Positions 1-8,073 are shown, counted from the first letter of the stretch. The stretch: 64,000 bases of DNA from Actinomyces massiliensis 4401292 (GCF_000269805.1 NZ_JH711481.1:1675789-1739788), one strand, 5' to 3'. The notes: generated by a model from the letters alone, not told the origin. Numbers and translations: made by a program.

Positions 1-422
1 TCTGCCGAGGGGGCGGCCGGCTCGCTCACCTCCTCGGGACCGGTGGGCTGAGCACTAGTCGCACCCTGCTGCGTGTCCGCATCGGATGGCTCCGGAGTGT
101 CCAGAGGGGTGGCCGCCGCCAGCCGTTCGGGCGTCCAATAGGCGAGGACGTCTTCATCTGGAGCGCTGTACTCATCGGGCGAAGAAACCGCCTCGTCGTC
201 ACTGACGGGGGTTGCCTCCTTGCCGAAGCTGGTTGGAGCGCTGACCGCAGTGGAGGCGGCGCGGTCGTCACTGCCATCGGCGGCAGCGGGAGCGTCTGCC
301 GCGGGTGCCCCTAACGCAGGCGGTGCTGCGAGAGCGGAAACGCTCAGGAGAAGAATGGTGGCCCAGCCCGGCCGTCCGCTATGCATCCGCGCAGGCCTCC
401 GTACAGGCATTGTGATTCGCAT
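1..422 (-). CDS. Secreted protein, N-terminal part (possible trypsin-like protease precursor)
   Basis: An open frame on the minus strand starts at ATG 422 behind an excellent ribosome site (TGAGGAGGA) and runs off the left edge without a stop, so only about 140 N-terminal residues are visible. It begins with a basic stretch (MRITMPVRRPARM) followed by a hydrophobic core (WATILLLSVSALAAPPALG), which is a typical Sec signal peptide. After it comes an Ala/Asp/Ser-rich spacer and the segment DEDVLAYWTPERLAAATPLD. A YWTPER-type motif of this kind is familiar from the propeptide region of actinobacterial secreted trypsin-like serine proteases. The catalytic domain would lie outside the window, so the protease assignment is inference; secretion is well supported. 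It is divergent from the monooxygenase at 709. Confidence 0.6.
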   Translation of the reverse strand, partial: MRITMPVRRPARMHSGRPGWATILLLSVSALAAPPALGAPAADAPAAADGSDDRAASTAVSAPTSFGKEATPVSDDEAVSSPDEYSAPDEDVLAYWTPERLAAATPLDTPEPSDADTQQGATSAQPTGPEEVSEPAAPSA

Positions 423-708
423 GGATTCCTCCTCAGGGGGAGATGGAATATCACTTCGATGAATAAGCGCGCAAAATGCCCGAACCTCGTTTGTTCGATA
501 AACGTGGCAAGTATTTTCTAAATATCGTTGGTACATCAGGGATCGTCAGACAGCTGCACGCAGTATCGAGCCTAGCCATCGCAGTTGCCCGTGTAAACCC
601 TGTGCCGCGGCCGAGCGGCGGCAGGTTCGCTCTCCATTCAAGCCAATTGGAGCAGGCCCGCATCATAGGATGACAGCGGCGTCGCATATGGCGCCAGGAG
701 GAGGAACC

Positions 709-999
709 ATGAAGATCCTGCACTCGCAGTTCACCGCCAAGCCCGGCTTTGAGGACGAGGTCGCGACGATGATCTGCGGATTCGCCGACAAGGTCCGCGC
801 CGAGCCGGGCAACCGCGTTTTCGACGTCTACCGGCACAGCGAGGACCCCGCGAAGTTCTTCGTCATGGAGGCCTACGTCGACGAGGACGCTTTCCAAACC
901 CACTTGGGCATGCCCTATGGCGGGCCCTTCAATGCACGTCTGGAGGAGATCATCGAGGAGCCCCACTCGATCCTCACCTTCCTCGACCAGATCGCCTGA
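709..999 (+). CDS. ABM-domain monooxygenase (YgiN-like small dimeric alpha/beta protein)
   Basis: A 96-residue protein starting MKILHSQFTAKPGFEDEV, with the fold pattern of the antibiotic biosynthesis monooxygenase (ABM) family: a beta strand, helix FEDEVATMICGFADKVRAEPGN, strand VFDVYRHSEDPAKFFVMEAYVDEDAFQTHL and a terminal helix. The motif EPGNRVFDVYRHSEDP followed by F.. EAY.DEDAFQTH matches YgiN/quinol-monooxygenase-like members, which are cofactorless cytoplasmic dimers. The start at 709 is chosen because AGGAGGAGG lies just upstream; an ATG at 670 in the same frame has no ribosome site. The gene stands alone and is followed by a strong hairpin terminator. The substrate cannot be told from sequence. 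Confidence 0.85.
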   Translation: MKILHSQFTAKPGFEDEVATMICGFADKVRAEPGNRVFDVYRHSEDPAKFFVMEAYVDEDAFQTHLGMPYGGPFNARLEEIIEEPHSILTFLDQIA

Positions 1000-1032
1000 C
1001 GGCGCTCGCCGCTGGCGCCCGATCAGCAGCAC

Positions 1033-1079
1033 AGGGCGGGGCCCGCCGAAACGGTTTGAGTTTCGGCGGGCCCCGCCCT
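1033..1079 (+). terminator. Strong hairpin after the ABM monooxygenase
   Basis: A perfect 20-bp inverted repeat (left arm 1033-1052, right arm 1060-1079, 7-nt loop GGTTTGA) begins 33 bp after the stop codon. It is very GC-rich and has no T-run, as is common for terminators in high-GC actinobacteria. The rest of the gap up to 1419 holds two tandem repeat arrays and no credible gene. Confidence 0.75.
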
Positions 1080-1124
1080 ATGCGTGCGTCACGTTCGGCG
1101 ACGTGCTTCCTACCGGGTAACCCG

Positions 1125-1223
1125 GACCGATCTCGGCGCGGAACTGGACCGATCTCGAGCCGGAACTGGACCGATCTCGGCGCGGAACTGGACCGATCTC
1201 GGCGCGGAGTACGACCGATCTCG
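1125..1223 (+). repeat. 22-bp tandem repeat array A (5 copies)
   Basis: The core GACCGATCTCG recurs at 1125, 1147, 1169, 1191 and 1213 with an exact 22-bp period. Between cores the sequence varies (AGCCGGAACTG or GCGCGGAACTG). The same family appears at 34824-34922 (opposite orientation) and 35496-35660. It sits in the convergent gap between the ABM gene and the solute-binding lipoprotein. The unit length is not a multiple of three, so translated ORFs through it are not credible. Confidence 0.9.
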
Positions 1224-1280
1224 ACGAGTAGGGGAGGCCGTCGGGCCTCGCCCGCCTCTGAGCGGCCCTGCCGGCCCCGC

Positions 1281-1384
1281 CCCTGCCTGCCTCCCGCCTG
1301 CCCCGGCCCTGCCTGCCTCCCGCCTGCCCCGGCCCTGCCTGCCTCCCGCCTGCCCCGGCCCTGCCTGCCTCCCGCCTGCCCCGG
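1281..1384. repeat. 26-bp perfect tandem repeat (4 copies)
   Basis: Four identical 26-bp units, each reading CCCTGCCTGCCTCCC followed by GCCTGCCCCGG, run head to tail from 1281 to 1384. A degenerate start of a fifth copy follows. The C-rich strand is the plus strand. The array ends 36 bp before the stop codon of the solute-binding lipoprotein on the other strand. Confidence 0.9.
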
Positions 1385-1419
1385 CCCTGCTTGGCTCGGC
1401 AGGCCAGGAACCGATCCGT

Positions 1420-2835
1420 CTAGTGGTTGGCGGGACCGCCCGCCCCCTCGTTGACGCGGTCGGTGAGGATGCGGCCGAAGGAAGAGGCGTCGCGGGTCGA
1501 GATGTAGTTGTTGACGGCCTTGAAGAAGCCGTCCTGCATCGCCGGTGAGATCACTTCCCCGTAGGAGATCGAGTTGAGGATCTTCTGGCTGCGCAGGTCC
1601 TTCGACGCCTGCTGCTGGTAGGAGCTGAGGGAGGAGACGTCGGCGTCGTTGCGCGTCGGGATGCAGCCCTTGACCTCGCAGACCGCGGTTTGCACCCCGG
1701 GGTCGAGGGCGGAGCTCAGGAAGGCGTCCGCGCCGCTGCGGTTGTCCGTCGAGGAGGACGCCACGAATGCGTCCACGACCATGAGGAAGCTCCCCTCGGT
1801 TCCCGGGAAGATGGTCGAGGAGACGGGCGAGGTCCCGTTGTTCGAGTCGGTGGTCGCCTCCTCAAGGGTGGTCGATTCGGTCAGGGCGCTGTCGTTCATC
1901 TGATAGAAGCCGCATTCGCCCGCCGCCAGACGGCCCGAGGCCTCGTCCCAGGTGCGCGTTGCATCCGCCTGGTCGGTGTGGTCCATAAGGCGCCCGAAGG
2001 TATCGAGGGCGTCCTTGACCTCCTGGCCATTCCAGTCGAAGCGATCAGCCTCGATCCTCTCCCACCCCTCCTGGCCGATGGTGGCCAGCAGGACCGACTC
2101 GAAGAGCCCTGCTGTGGTGATGGAGTCGGCTCCACCGATGCACAGGGGCGTTGTCCCCTTCGACTGCAGGGTGTCGAGATCGGTCAGGAACTGGTCGAGA
2201 GTGTAATCGGCACCCGGTTCGGCGACCCCGGCGCCCTGGAGAACATCGCTGTTGAACATGAGGAGATTCGCGCGATGCGCGGACAGTGGGGCCGCGTACT
2301 GCACCCCGTCGACCGAGACCGAGGAGAGTACATCCTCGGGGAGCTGCGACGTGACGTCCTCAGGGAACAGGGAGGAGACGTCGGCGACGGAGCCGGCGTT
2401 GTGCCACGCCGTGATATTGCCGCCGACGAGGCTCTGCCAGACGTCGGGCGCATCGCCGTGCGCAATGCGCGTTGCCAGAGTCACGTGCGCCTCGGAGCCT
2501 CCACCGCCGACCACCGCGATCTCATCGACAGAGGCGTCTGGGTTGCGCTGCTTGTGCTGATCGACGAGCGTATCGAGGGCCGAGGACTCGGAGGCCGACG
2601 TCCACCAGGAGAGCACGTCGATCGATCCGCCTGCGGAGGGGGAGGAGCCGCCCGAGCAGGCGGTCAGGGCCAGGGCGGTCGTCACCGCGGTCAGAGCGGT
2701 CAGAACGGCGACGACGCGCCGCCTCAGGGCACTCAGGGCATTCAGGACTCGCGGGGCTCCCGGCGTGCTCGATACGCCAGACGTTCTCGATGTGCCCTGC
2801 GTTCTCAGGGTTCTCAGGATGCTCGGCGTGGTCAT
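1420..2835 (-). CDS. Extracellular sugar-type solute-binding lipoprotein
   Basis: A 471-residue protein with a long basic N-terminus (about 37 residues containing LRTLRTQGTSRTSG repeats), a hydrophobic signal segment VVAVLTALTAVTTALALTAC and a lipobox with Cys60 as the likely lipidated residue. The mature part resembles cluster-B (family 1) ABC solute-binding proteins: IDVLSWWTSASESSALDTLVDQHKQ, then DAPDVWQSLVGGN, and later GSFLMVVDAFVASSSTDN. It would bind a carbohydrate outside the membrane. The ATG at 2835 overlaps the last base of the permease stop codon, so the two genes are translationally coupled. No ABC permease or ATPase for it lies nearby; its partner is instead an MFS symporter. 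Ligand unknown; fucose or a related sugar is suggested only by the neighbour. Confidence 0.85.
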   Translation of the reverse strand: MTTPSILRTLRTQGTSRTSGVSSTPGAPRVLNALSALRRRVVAVLTALTAVTTALALTACSGGSSPSAGGSIDVLSWWTSASESSALDTLVDQHKQRNPDASVDEIAVVGGGGSEAHVTLATRIAHGDAPDVWQSLVGGNITAWHNAGSVADVSSLFPEDVTSQLPEDVLSSVSVDGVQYAAPLSAHRANLLMFNSDVLQGAGVAEPGADYTLDQFLTDLDTLQSKGTTPLCIGGADSITTAGLFESVLLATIGQEGWERIEADRFDWNGQEVKDALDTFGRLMDHTDQADATRTWDEASGRLAAGECGFYQMNDSALTESTTLEEATTDSNNGTSPVSSTIFPGTEGSFLMVVDAFVASSSTDNRSGADAFLSSALDPGVQTAVCEVKGCIPTRNDADVSSLSSYQQQASKDLRSQKILNSISYGEVISPAMQDGFFKAVNNYISTRDASSFGRILTDRVNEGAGGPANH

Positions 2836-4241
2836 CACTTGGCCTTCCTCTCCGATGAGGTTGTGGCTATTAGTCGCGGGGTGGGCGTGCGCAGGTCGTA
2901 GATCGCGTAGAGAGTGACCATGGCGAAGCAGAGCGCCGGAACTATGAACGACGTGGCCGCGCTCGTCGCGTCCATCACCTTTCCCTGGACCATGGGCATG
3001 ATCGCTCCGCCGACGATCGCCATGACCAGGCCTGCGGCGCCGAACTTCGTCGCTTCGCCGAGCCCCGCCAGGGCGACCCCGTAGATCGTGGGGAACATGA
3101 GGGACAGGCACAGGGAGATGGCGATGACGGCGATGACCCCGGTGATGTCGGGGCGCAGAGCGGCGTAGATGCACAGGGCGACGGCCAGTGAGCCGAGGGC
3201 CGCCATGACCTTCGTCGCCCGGATCCTCGCGATGACGGCGGTCATGACGAAACGCGCGATGAGGAAGACGATGAGGCTGACCTGCAGCATCTGCGATCCC
3301 AGTTGAAGAGAGCCGTCGATGGCCTGCTGGGTGTACTGGATGATGTACGTCCAGCAGCACACCTGGGCGGCCACGTTGAAGAACTGGGCGACGACTCCGT
3401 ATCGGTACCGCTTCGAGCGCCACAGGGTGAGCCCCGGGTTGGCGGACTTCGATCCGCTCGCCTTCATCTCCTCCTCGGGGGAGGCCGAGGACGGGGCCCT
3501 CTGGATGAAGATGATGACGAGGATGACGGCCAGCAGGATTCCCAGCCCGATGTAGGGGCCGGTGACGGCGCGCAACTGCTCGGCGCGGATCTGGCGCTCC
3601 ATCTCTGCGCTGACGTCGGCGAGGTTCACCGGGGTGTCGAGCTTGGGCAGGATCATGGTCGAGGCGATCAGGACGCCGATATTGGTTCCCAGCGGGTTGA
3701 ACGCCTGGGCCAGGTTGAGTCGCCGCGTCGCGGTCTCCTCCGGCCCCAGGGATATGACGTAGGGGCTGGCGGAGGTCTCCAGAAGGGAGCAGCCGGCGGC
3801 GATGGCGAACAGCGCGGCGAGGAACGCCCCGTAGGTCATCACCTGGGAGGCGGGCCAGAAGCCGAAGGCGCCCAGTGCGGCGAGGGCGAGGCCCGACACC
3901 ATTCCCGCCTTGTAGCCCCAGCGGGAGTTGATGAAGGCGGCCGGGATCGCGAGCAGGAAGTACGCTCCGTAGTACGCCATCTGAACCAGGGACGCCTGGA
4001 ACGAGGACATGTCGAAGATGCGCTTGAAGCCGGAGACCATGGGGGTCGTCAGGTCTGCGGCGATGCCCCAGGCGGTGAAGCACCCGATGACCGCGATGAA
4101 GAGCATGGCGGCACCGGGGAAGAGGATCTTTGATGCGGACCCAGTGGGCTCGGTGGGCTCGGTGGACTCGGTGGACTCGGCGGACGGATCGGTGGATTCT
4201 CTGGATTCTCTGTCGTCGTTGGTTGCTGGCAGGGCCGTCAT
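2835..4241 (-). CDS. fucP: FucP-family sugar:H+ symporter (MFS)
   Basis: A 468-residue membrane protein. After a roughly 40-residue Ser/Thr/Glu-rich tail (repeated ESTEPTEPT) it has about 12 hydrophobic segments, from ILFPGAAMLFIAVIGCFTAWG to VPALCFAMVTLYAIYDL. The segment LETSASPYVISLGPEETATRRLNLAQAFNPLGTNIGVL carries the features of the fucose:H+ symporter family (NLAQAFNPLGTN). It should import L-fucose or a similar hexose across the cytoplasmic membrane. The start at 4241 follows GGAGAGCTC. No fucose isomerase, kinase or aldolase gene is present in the window, so the substrate is inferred from family only. It is the first gene of a two-gene operon with the lipoprotein. Confidence 0.85.
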   Translation of the reverse strand: MTALPATNDDRESRESTDPSAESTESTEPTEPTGSASKILFPGAAMLFIAVIGCFTAWGIAADLTTPMVSGFKRIFDMSSFQASLVQMAYYGAYFLLAIPAAFINSRWGYKAGMVSGLALAALGAFGFWPASQVMTYGAFLAALFAIAAGCSLLETSASPYVISLGPEETATRRLNLAQAFNPLGTNIGVLIASTMILPKLDTPVNLADVSAEMERQIRAEQLRAVTGPYIGLGILLAVILVIIFIQRAPSSASPEEEMKASGSKSANPGLTLWRSKRYRYGVVAQFFNVAAQVCCWTYIIQYTQQAIDGSLQLGSQMLQVSLIVFLIARFVMTAVIARIRATKVMAALGSLAVALCIYAALRPDITGVIAVIAISLCLSLMFPTIYGVALAGLGEATKFGAAGLVMAIVGGAIMPMVQGKVMDATSAATSFIVPALCFAMVTLYAIYDLRTPTPRLIATTSSERKAK

Positions 4242-4410
4242 GAGCTCTCCGTGGATCTTTCCGGCGACACGGATGTGGAGGTGGAAGAAGCGGAATCTGT
4301 ACCGGAGCGTGTGCCGGAGTGTGTGCAGCGCGTCACTGCGATGGTACCTGGAGCGCGTCGTGTCGGCGGGTGTTCGCGGACCCGAGATGGGTTGAACTGA
4401 GCTGAGATCG

Positions 4411-4722
4411 ATGGAGCGATACGGTGGGGCCGTGCCTTCGTATCGGACGATCCTCACCGTCGTCTCCCTGCGCCCCGGCCGCGCCCCCGGGGACGTCGAG
4501 GCGGCAGCGCGCGCCGCCGTCGGCGAGACGACTGTGCTGGAGGCGTTCCAGGTGGATGTCGTGCGCGGAGAGCCGCGCGTCACCGTCCGCTTCACGGGCG
4601 CTGACGACGCCGAGGCGCGCGTCGTTCACGATCGCGTCGTCGACGCGGTTCGCGCCATTGCGGATGCGCCCCGCACCCTCCTGGCCAAGGTCGTGGCCGG
4701 CCGCAGCGTCCCGGTCGCCTGA
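4411..4722 (+). CDS. Small conserved-looking protein of unknown function
   Basis: An open frame of 103 codons with third-position GC typical of real genes here. It reads SYRTILTVVSLRPG, then DVEAAARAAVGETTVLEAFQVDVV, RGEPRVTVRFTGADDAEARVVHDRVVDAVRAI and LLAKVVAGRSVPVA, suggesting an alpha/beta fold with alternating strands and amphipathic helices. No signal peptide or membrane segment is visible. The ATG at 4411 lacks a good ribosome site; GTG 4432 is an alternative giving 96 residues. It lies between the divergent fucP gene and tig and I do not recognise the family. Confidence 0.6.
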   Translation: MERYGGAVPSYRTILTVVSLRPGRAPGDVEAAARAAVGETTVLEAFQVDVVRGEPRVTVRFTGADDAEARVVHDRVVDAVRAIADAPRTLLAKVVAGRSVPVA

Positions 4723-4974
4723 GCCCGGTCGGGCGCCCCGCACGCGTGACGGCCCCTCGTGTCGCCTTGATGCCTCTTGTGACCTCCTGCGGCCCCACGG
4801 CATGTGTGCGGTGCTCCCGATGTGCCCGATGCGCCTGATGTGCGCGGCCTCATTTTTCGCGTCACGCCGCCTGTGCCCTAGGATGGCACGGATTGACGCC
4901 GTCGATCGGCGTCCGTGACGGGGCGCTCTTGGCCCCGCACGCACCATCAGCACCCCGCATCGGAGTAGACCCTC

Positions 4975-6372
4975 GTGAAGAGCACTGTCGAGAATCTTGA
5001 CCCCACGCGCATCAAGCTGACCGTGGAGGTCCCCTACGAGGAGCTCAAGCCCAGCCTCGACGCCGCCTACAAGGAGATCGGCTCTCAGATCCAGGTGCCC
5101 GGCTTCCGCCGCGGTCATGTTCCGGCTCAGGTCATCGATCAGCGCGTGGGCCGCGCCTCGGTCATCCAGGAGGCTGTCAACAACAAGCTCTCCGACTTCT
5201 ACCGCGACGCCATTACTGAGGTCAGTCGCATTCCCATGGCCCAGCCCGAGGTCGAGGTCACCGAGCTGCCCAACGTCACCGGCGCCCAGGGCGGCCGGCT
5301 CGTTTTCACCGCCGAGGTCACCGTCCGCCCCGAGTTCGACCTGCCCGACCTGGGCAGCGCCGAGGTCGTCGTCGATGCCGTCGAGGTCGGCGACGAGGAC
5401 GTCAACAGCGAGTTGGAGAGCCTCCGCGCCCGCTTCGGCTCCCTGAAGTCCGTGGAGCGCGCGGCCGAGACCGGGGACTTCGTCACCATCGATCTCAAGG
5501 CCGTCATCGATGATGAGGAGGTCGACTCGGTCTCGGGCGTCTCCTATGAGATCGGCAAGGGCAACATGCTCGAGGGCCTGGATGACGCGCTGAGCGGTCT
5601 GAAGACCGACGAGTCCGCCACCTTCACCACCACCCTCGCCGGTGGCGAGCACAAGGGCGAGGAGGCCGAGGTCACGGTCACCGCCACGGCGGTCAAGGAG
5701 CGCGAGCTGCCTGAGGCTGACGACGACTTCGCCCAGGAGGCCTCCGAGTTCGACACCATCGACGAGCTTCGGGAGGACTTGAGGAAGCAGGTCGCCGATC
5801 GCAAGGCCGCCGACCAGGCCATCGCCGCCCGCGATGCGCTTCTGGAGCATCTGCGCGAGCAGGTCTCCTTCGACGTCCCCACCGATGTGGTCGAGGATGA
5901 GATCAAGCAGCACCTGTCTGCCGAGGGCAAGACCGATGATGACGACCATGCCGCGGAGATCCGCGACGACGTCACCGCCAGCGTGCGGGACCAGATCCTT
6001 CTGGACGCTCTGGTCGAGAGCCTTGAGGTCGGCGTGGGCCAGGATGAGCTCATCGACTACCTCGTCCAGACCGCTCAGCAGTACGGCATGGAGCCCGCCC
6101 AGTTCATGCAGGGCGCTCAGAAGGCCGGTCAGATTCCGGCCTTCGTCTCCGAGATCGCCCGCAACAAGTCCCTCGCCATGGCCCTGCGCCAGGTCACTGT
6201 CAAGGATTCCGACGGTCAGGTCGTCGACCTGACCGAGTTCATCGGCTCCGACGAGCTCGACGCCGCCGTGGTCTCCGAGGCTGAGGAGGCGGTCTCTCCG
6301 GCGGACGCGGGCTCCGAGGGATCGGCCTCCTCGCCGTCGGCCTCCTCGGCCTCTGCCGAGAGCGCCGAATGA
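4975..6372 (+). CDS. tig: Trigger factor, ribosome-associated chaperone
   Basis: A 465-residue protein starting at GTG (MKSTVENLDPTRIKLTVEV). The ribosome-binding loop GFRRGHVP lies at residues 43-50 (consensus GFRxGxxP). A central FKBP-type peptidyl-prolyl isomerase domain (around residues 155-245, GDFVTIDLKAVID to VTVTATAVKERELPE) and a helical C-terminal substrate-binding domain follow. It ends with an acidic Ser/Ala tail (EAVSPADAGSEGSASSPSASS). It binds at the ribosome exit tunnel and shields nascent chains. It stands upstream of clpP-clpX, as in many bacteria, but separated here by about 7 kb of transport genes. A strong hairpin ends the transcript. Confidence 0.97.
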   Translation: MKSTVENLDPTRIKLTVEVPYEELKPSLDAAYKEIGSQIQVPGFRRGHVPAQVIDQRVGRASVIQEAVNNKLSDFYRDAITEVSRIPMAQPEVEVTELPNVTGAQGGRLVFTAEVTVRPEFDLPDLGSAEVVVDAVEVGDEDVNSELESLRARFGSLKSVERAAETGDFVTIDLKAVIDDEEVDSVSGVSYEIGKGNMLEGLDDALSGLKTDESATFTTTLAGGEHKGEEAEVTVTATAVKERELPEADDDFAQEASEFDTIDELREDLRKQVADRKAADQAIAARDALLEHLREQVSFDVPTDVVEDEIKQHLSAEGKTDDDDHAAEIRDDVTASVRDQILLDALVESLEVGVGQDELIDYLVQTAQQYGMEPAQFMQGAQKAGQIPAFVSEIARNKSLAMALRQVTVKDSDGQVVDLTEFIGSDELDAAVVSEAEEAVSPADAGSEGSASSPSASSASAESAE

Positions 6373-6426
6373 CTCGAGTGAGGCGGGCCCGCTGAGGCTC
6401 CGCCCGCTCAGCGGGCTACGGGACCT

Positions 6427-6464
6427 ACGGGACCCCGCACCGGTTCGCCGGTGCGGGGTCCCGT
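6427..6464 (+). terminator. Terminator hairpin of tig
   Basis: A perfect 17-bp inverted repeat (6427-6443 and 6448-6464) closed by a TTCG tetraloop, which is exceptionally stable in RNA. It lies 55 bp after the tig stop. There is no long T-run. Confidence 0.85.
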
Positions 6465-6501
6465 CGTCTCGTCATCGTGGTCCGCATGCGGCATCGCGGT
6501 C

Positions 6502-6561
6502 TTGCGAACCGCGCGGCTCAGACCTAGAGTGTGACTCGCCGGTCATATGACTGGTGAGTCA
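6502..6561 (+). promoter_or_regulatory. Promoter and overlapping TetR operator
   Basis: A promoter-like pair TTGCGA (6502-6507) and TAGAGT (6525-6530) is separated by exactly 17 bp. Immediately downstream, 6532-6561 is a 30-bp dyad: TGACTCGCCGGTCAT faces ATGACTGGTGAGTCA, matching at 13 of 15 positions. Its place at the expected transcription start, before a tetR gene, fits autorepression. It also covers an upstream in-frame ATG (6554), arguing that translation starts later. Confidence 0.75.
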
Positions 6562-6574
6562 TATGGAGTCTCTC

Positions 6575-7222
6575 ATGCCCAAGCAGACCTTCTTCAATCT
6601 CCCCGAGTCCAAGCGCACGCGTCTTATGGGCGCTCTCAAGGAGGAGTTCGCGGCGCACCCCTATGCGCGAGCCTCCGTCGATCGCGTCACCGGCGCAGCT
6701 GGAGTCTCCAAGGGAAGCTTCTACCAGTATTTCGATGACAAGCTCGATGCCTACACCCACCTGGTGGCCGGGCTCATGGGAAAACGCATCGGGCTGGTGG
6801 ACACGCCCGTGCCGGCGGCCTCCTTCAAGAAGGTGCTTACGGACATCGTCCGGGCAAGCCACGATTTTCACATTCACGATCCCCAGGGGTGGGCCGTTCT
6901 CGCTCGCGCCTGCGCCGATGACGCCCCGCCGGTCATCGACTCCGACCAGTCGATCTCCGGCGGTCTCCACCGGTGGGCAGTCGCCGCCATCACCGCCGGG
7001 CAGGGCAACGGCGAGCTGCGCCACGACGTGGACGCCGACAGTGCGGCCTGGATGGTCGAGCGCGTACTCCTGGGGGTGCCCCAATACGTCATGGCCCGCT
7101 TCGACATCGATCCCGGACGGGTCGCCGTCGACGGCTCCGCCATGGATCGGCCCGAGATCGCCCGGGCGGTCGACGATGTCGTCGCCCTGCTCGTCTCCGC
7201 CTTGGCCCCGGAGCGGTCATGA
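6575..7222 (+). CDS. TetR/AcrR-family transcriptional regulator of the adjacent ABC exporter
   Basis: A protein of 215 residues (MPKQTFFNLPESKRTRLMGALKEEF). The N-terminal helix-turn-helix is clear: ASVDRVTGAAGVSKGSFYQYFDDKLDAYTHLV, typical of TetR regulators. The C-terminal ligand-binding part is not recognisable to a specific ligand. The start at 6575 is preferred because GGAGT lies 7 nt upstream and the operator dyad covers the ATG at 6554; ATG 6563 is also possible. The stop overlaps the ATG of the ABC ATPase by 4 nt, so regulator and transporter form one operon, and the regulator probably represses it until an effluxed compound binds. Confidence 0.9.
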   Translation: MPKQTFFNLPESKRTRLMGALKEEFAAHPYARASVDRVTGAAGVSKGSFYQYFDDKLDAYTHLVAGLMGKRIGLVDTPVPAASFKKVLTDIVRASHDFHIHDPQGWAVLARACADDAPPVIDSDQSISGGLHRWAVAAITAGQGNGELRHDVDADSAAWMVERVLLGVPQYVMARFDIDPGRVAVDGSAMDRPEIARAVDDVVALLVSALAPERS

Positions 7223-8073
7223 CCGCCGCGGCACTGCGCGTGCGCGAGCTCGGATTCACCTACCGGGGCGCCCGAGCCCCGGCTCTCGACCGCATTGATC
7301 TGGACCTCCCCGCCGGTGAAGTCCTGGGGCTGCTCGGGCCCAGCGGTGCCGGGAAGTCCACCCTCCAGCGCATCCTCACCGGTCTCCTGCCGGGCTACCG
7401 GGGCTCGGCGCAGGTCCTGGGCGCAGAGGCATCGGCCTGGGGGAGGGCTCTCTACGAGCGCATCGGGGTCGCCTTCGAGACGCCCATCTCGTTCGGGCGA
7501 CTCACGCTGCGGGAGAACCTCCGGTACTTCGCCGGCATGTACGACCGCGTCACTCGCGATCCCGACGAGCTGCTAGAGGCCGTGGGTCTTCTCGACGACG
7601 CCGACACCCTCGGGGCCCACCTGAGCAAGGGCATGGGGGTGCGTCTCAATCTCGCCAGGGCGCTGCTCACCGATCCCGAGCTCCTCTTCCTCGACGAGCC
7701 GACCTCGGGACTCGACCCGGCCCGGGCGGCACGGGTGGAGGAGATCATCGATCGTCAGCGCCGGCGGGGAGGCTCCGTCGTGGTGACCACCCATGACATG
7801 GTCCTGGCCGAACGCGCCTGCGACCGTGTCGGCTTCATCGTTGATGGGCGTCTGGTGGAGGTCGGGGATCCCGGACGTATGCGGCGTCGCCACGGCGCCC
7901 CCGAGGTCCTGGCCACCTGGGAGGGCGGCAGCGCCCGCTTCCCCTTGGCGGGACTCGCCGATGACGAGGACTTCCTCACCGCGCTGCGCATCCACCGGGT
8001 TCAGAGCCTCCACAGCCAGGAGGCGGACCTGGCCGAGGTGTTCCTGGCGGTCACCGGCCGGAGCCTGTCATGA
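7219..8073 (+). CDS. ABC exporter ATPase (fluoroquinolone/daunorubicin-type)
   Basis: A 284-residue ATPase with Walker A GPSGAGKST, a Q-loop region VAFETPISFGRLTLRENLRYFAGMYD, a signature region with an unusual form (LSKGMGVRLNLARAL instead of LSGGQ), Walker B LLFLDEPTSGLDP and switch histidine TTHDM. The C-terminal extension of about 60 residues resembles DrrA/Rv2688c-type exporters. It works with the two following membrane proteins as an ABC-2 type exporter. It overlaps tetR by 4 nt and the next gene by 4 nt. Confidence 0.88.
   Translation: MTAAALRVRELGFTYRGARAPALDRIDLDLPAGEVLGLLGPSGAGKSTLQRILTGLLPGYRGSAQVLGAEASAWGRALYERIGVAFETPISFGRLTLRENLRYFAGMYDRVTRDPDELLEAVGLLDDADTLGAHLSKGMGVRLNLARALLTDPELLFLDEPTSGLDPARAARVEEIIDRQRRRGGSVVVTTHDMVLAERACDRVGFIVDGRLVEVGDPGRMRRRHGAPEVLATWEGGSARFPLAGLADDEDFLTALRIHRVQSLHSQEADLAEVFLAVTGRSLS

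Noticed and set aside
451-1032. 193-codon minus-strand frame over the ABM monooxygenase
   Set aside because: It is antisense to a recognisable ABM protein and has no family-like sequence.
1281-1384. Possible CRISPR array
   Set aside because: The 26-bp units are contiguous with no spacers and no cas genes are present.
4333-5949. 538-codon minus-strand frame opposite tig
   Set aside because: Antisense shadow; trigger factor motifs are complete on the plus strand.
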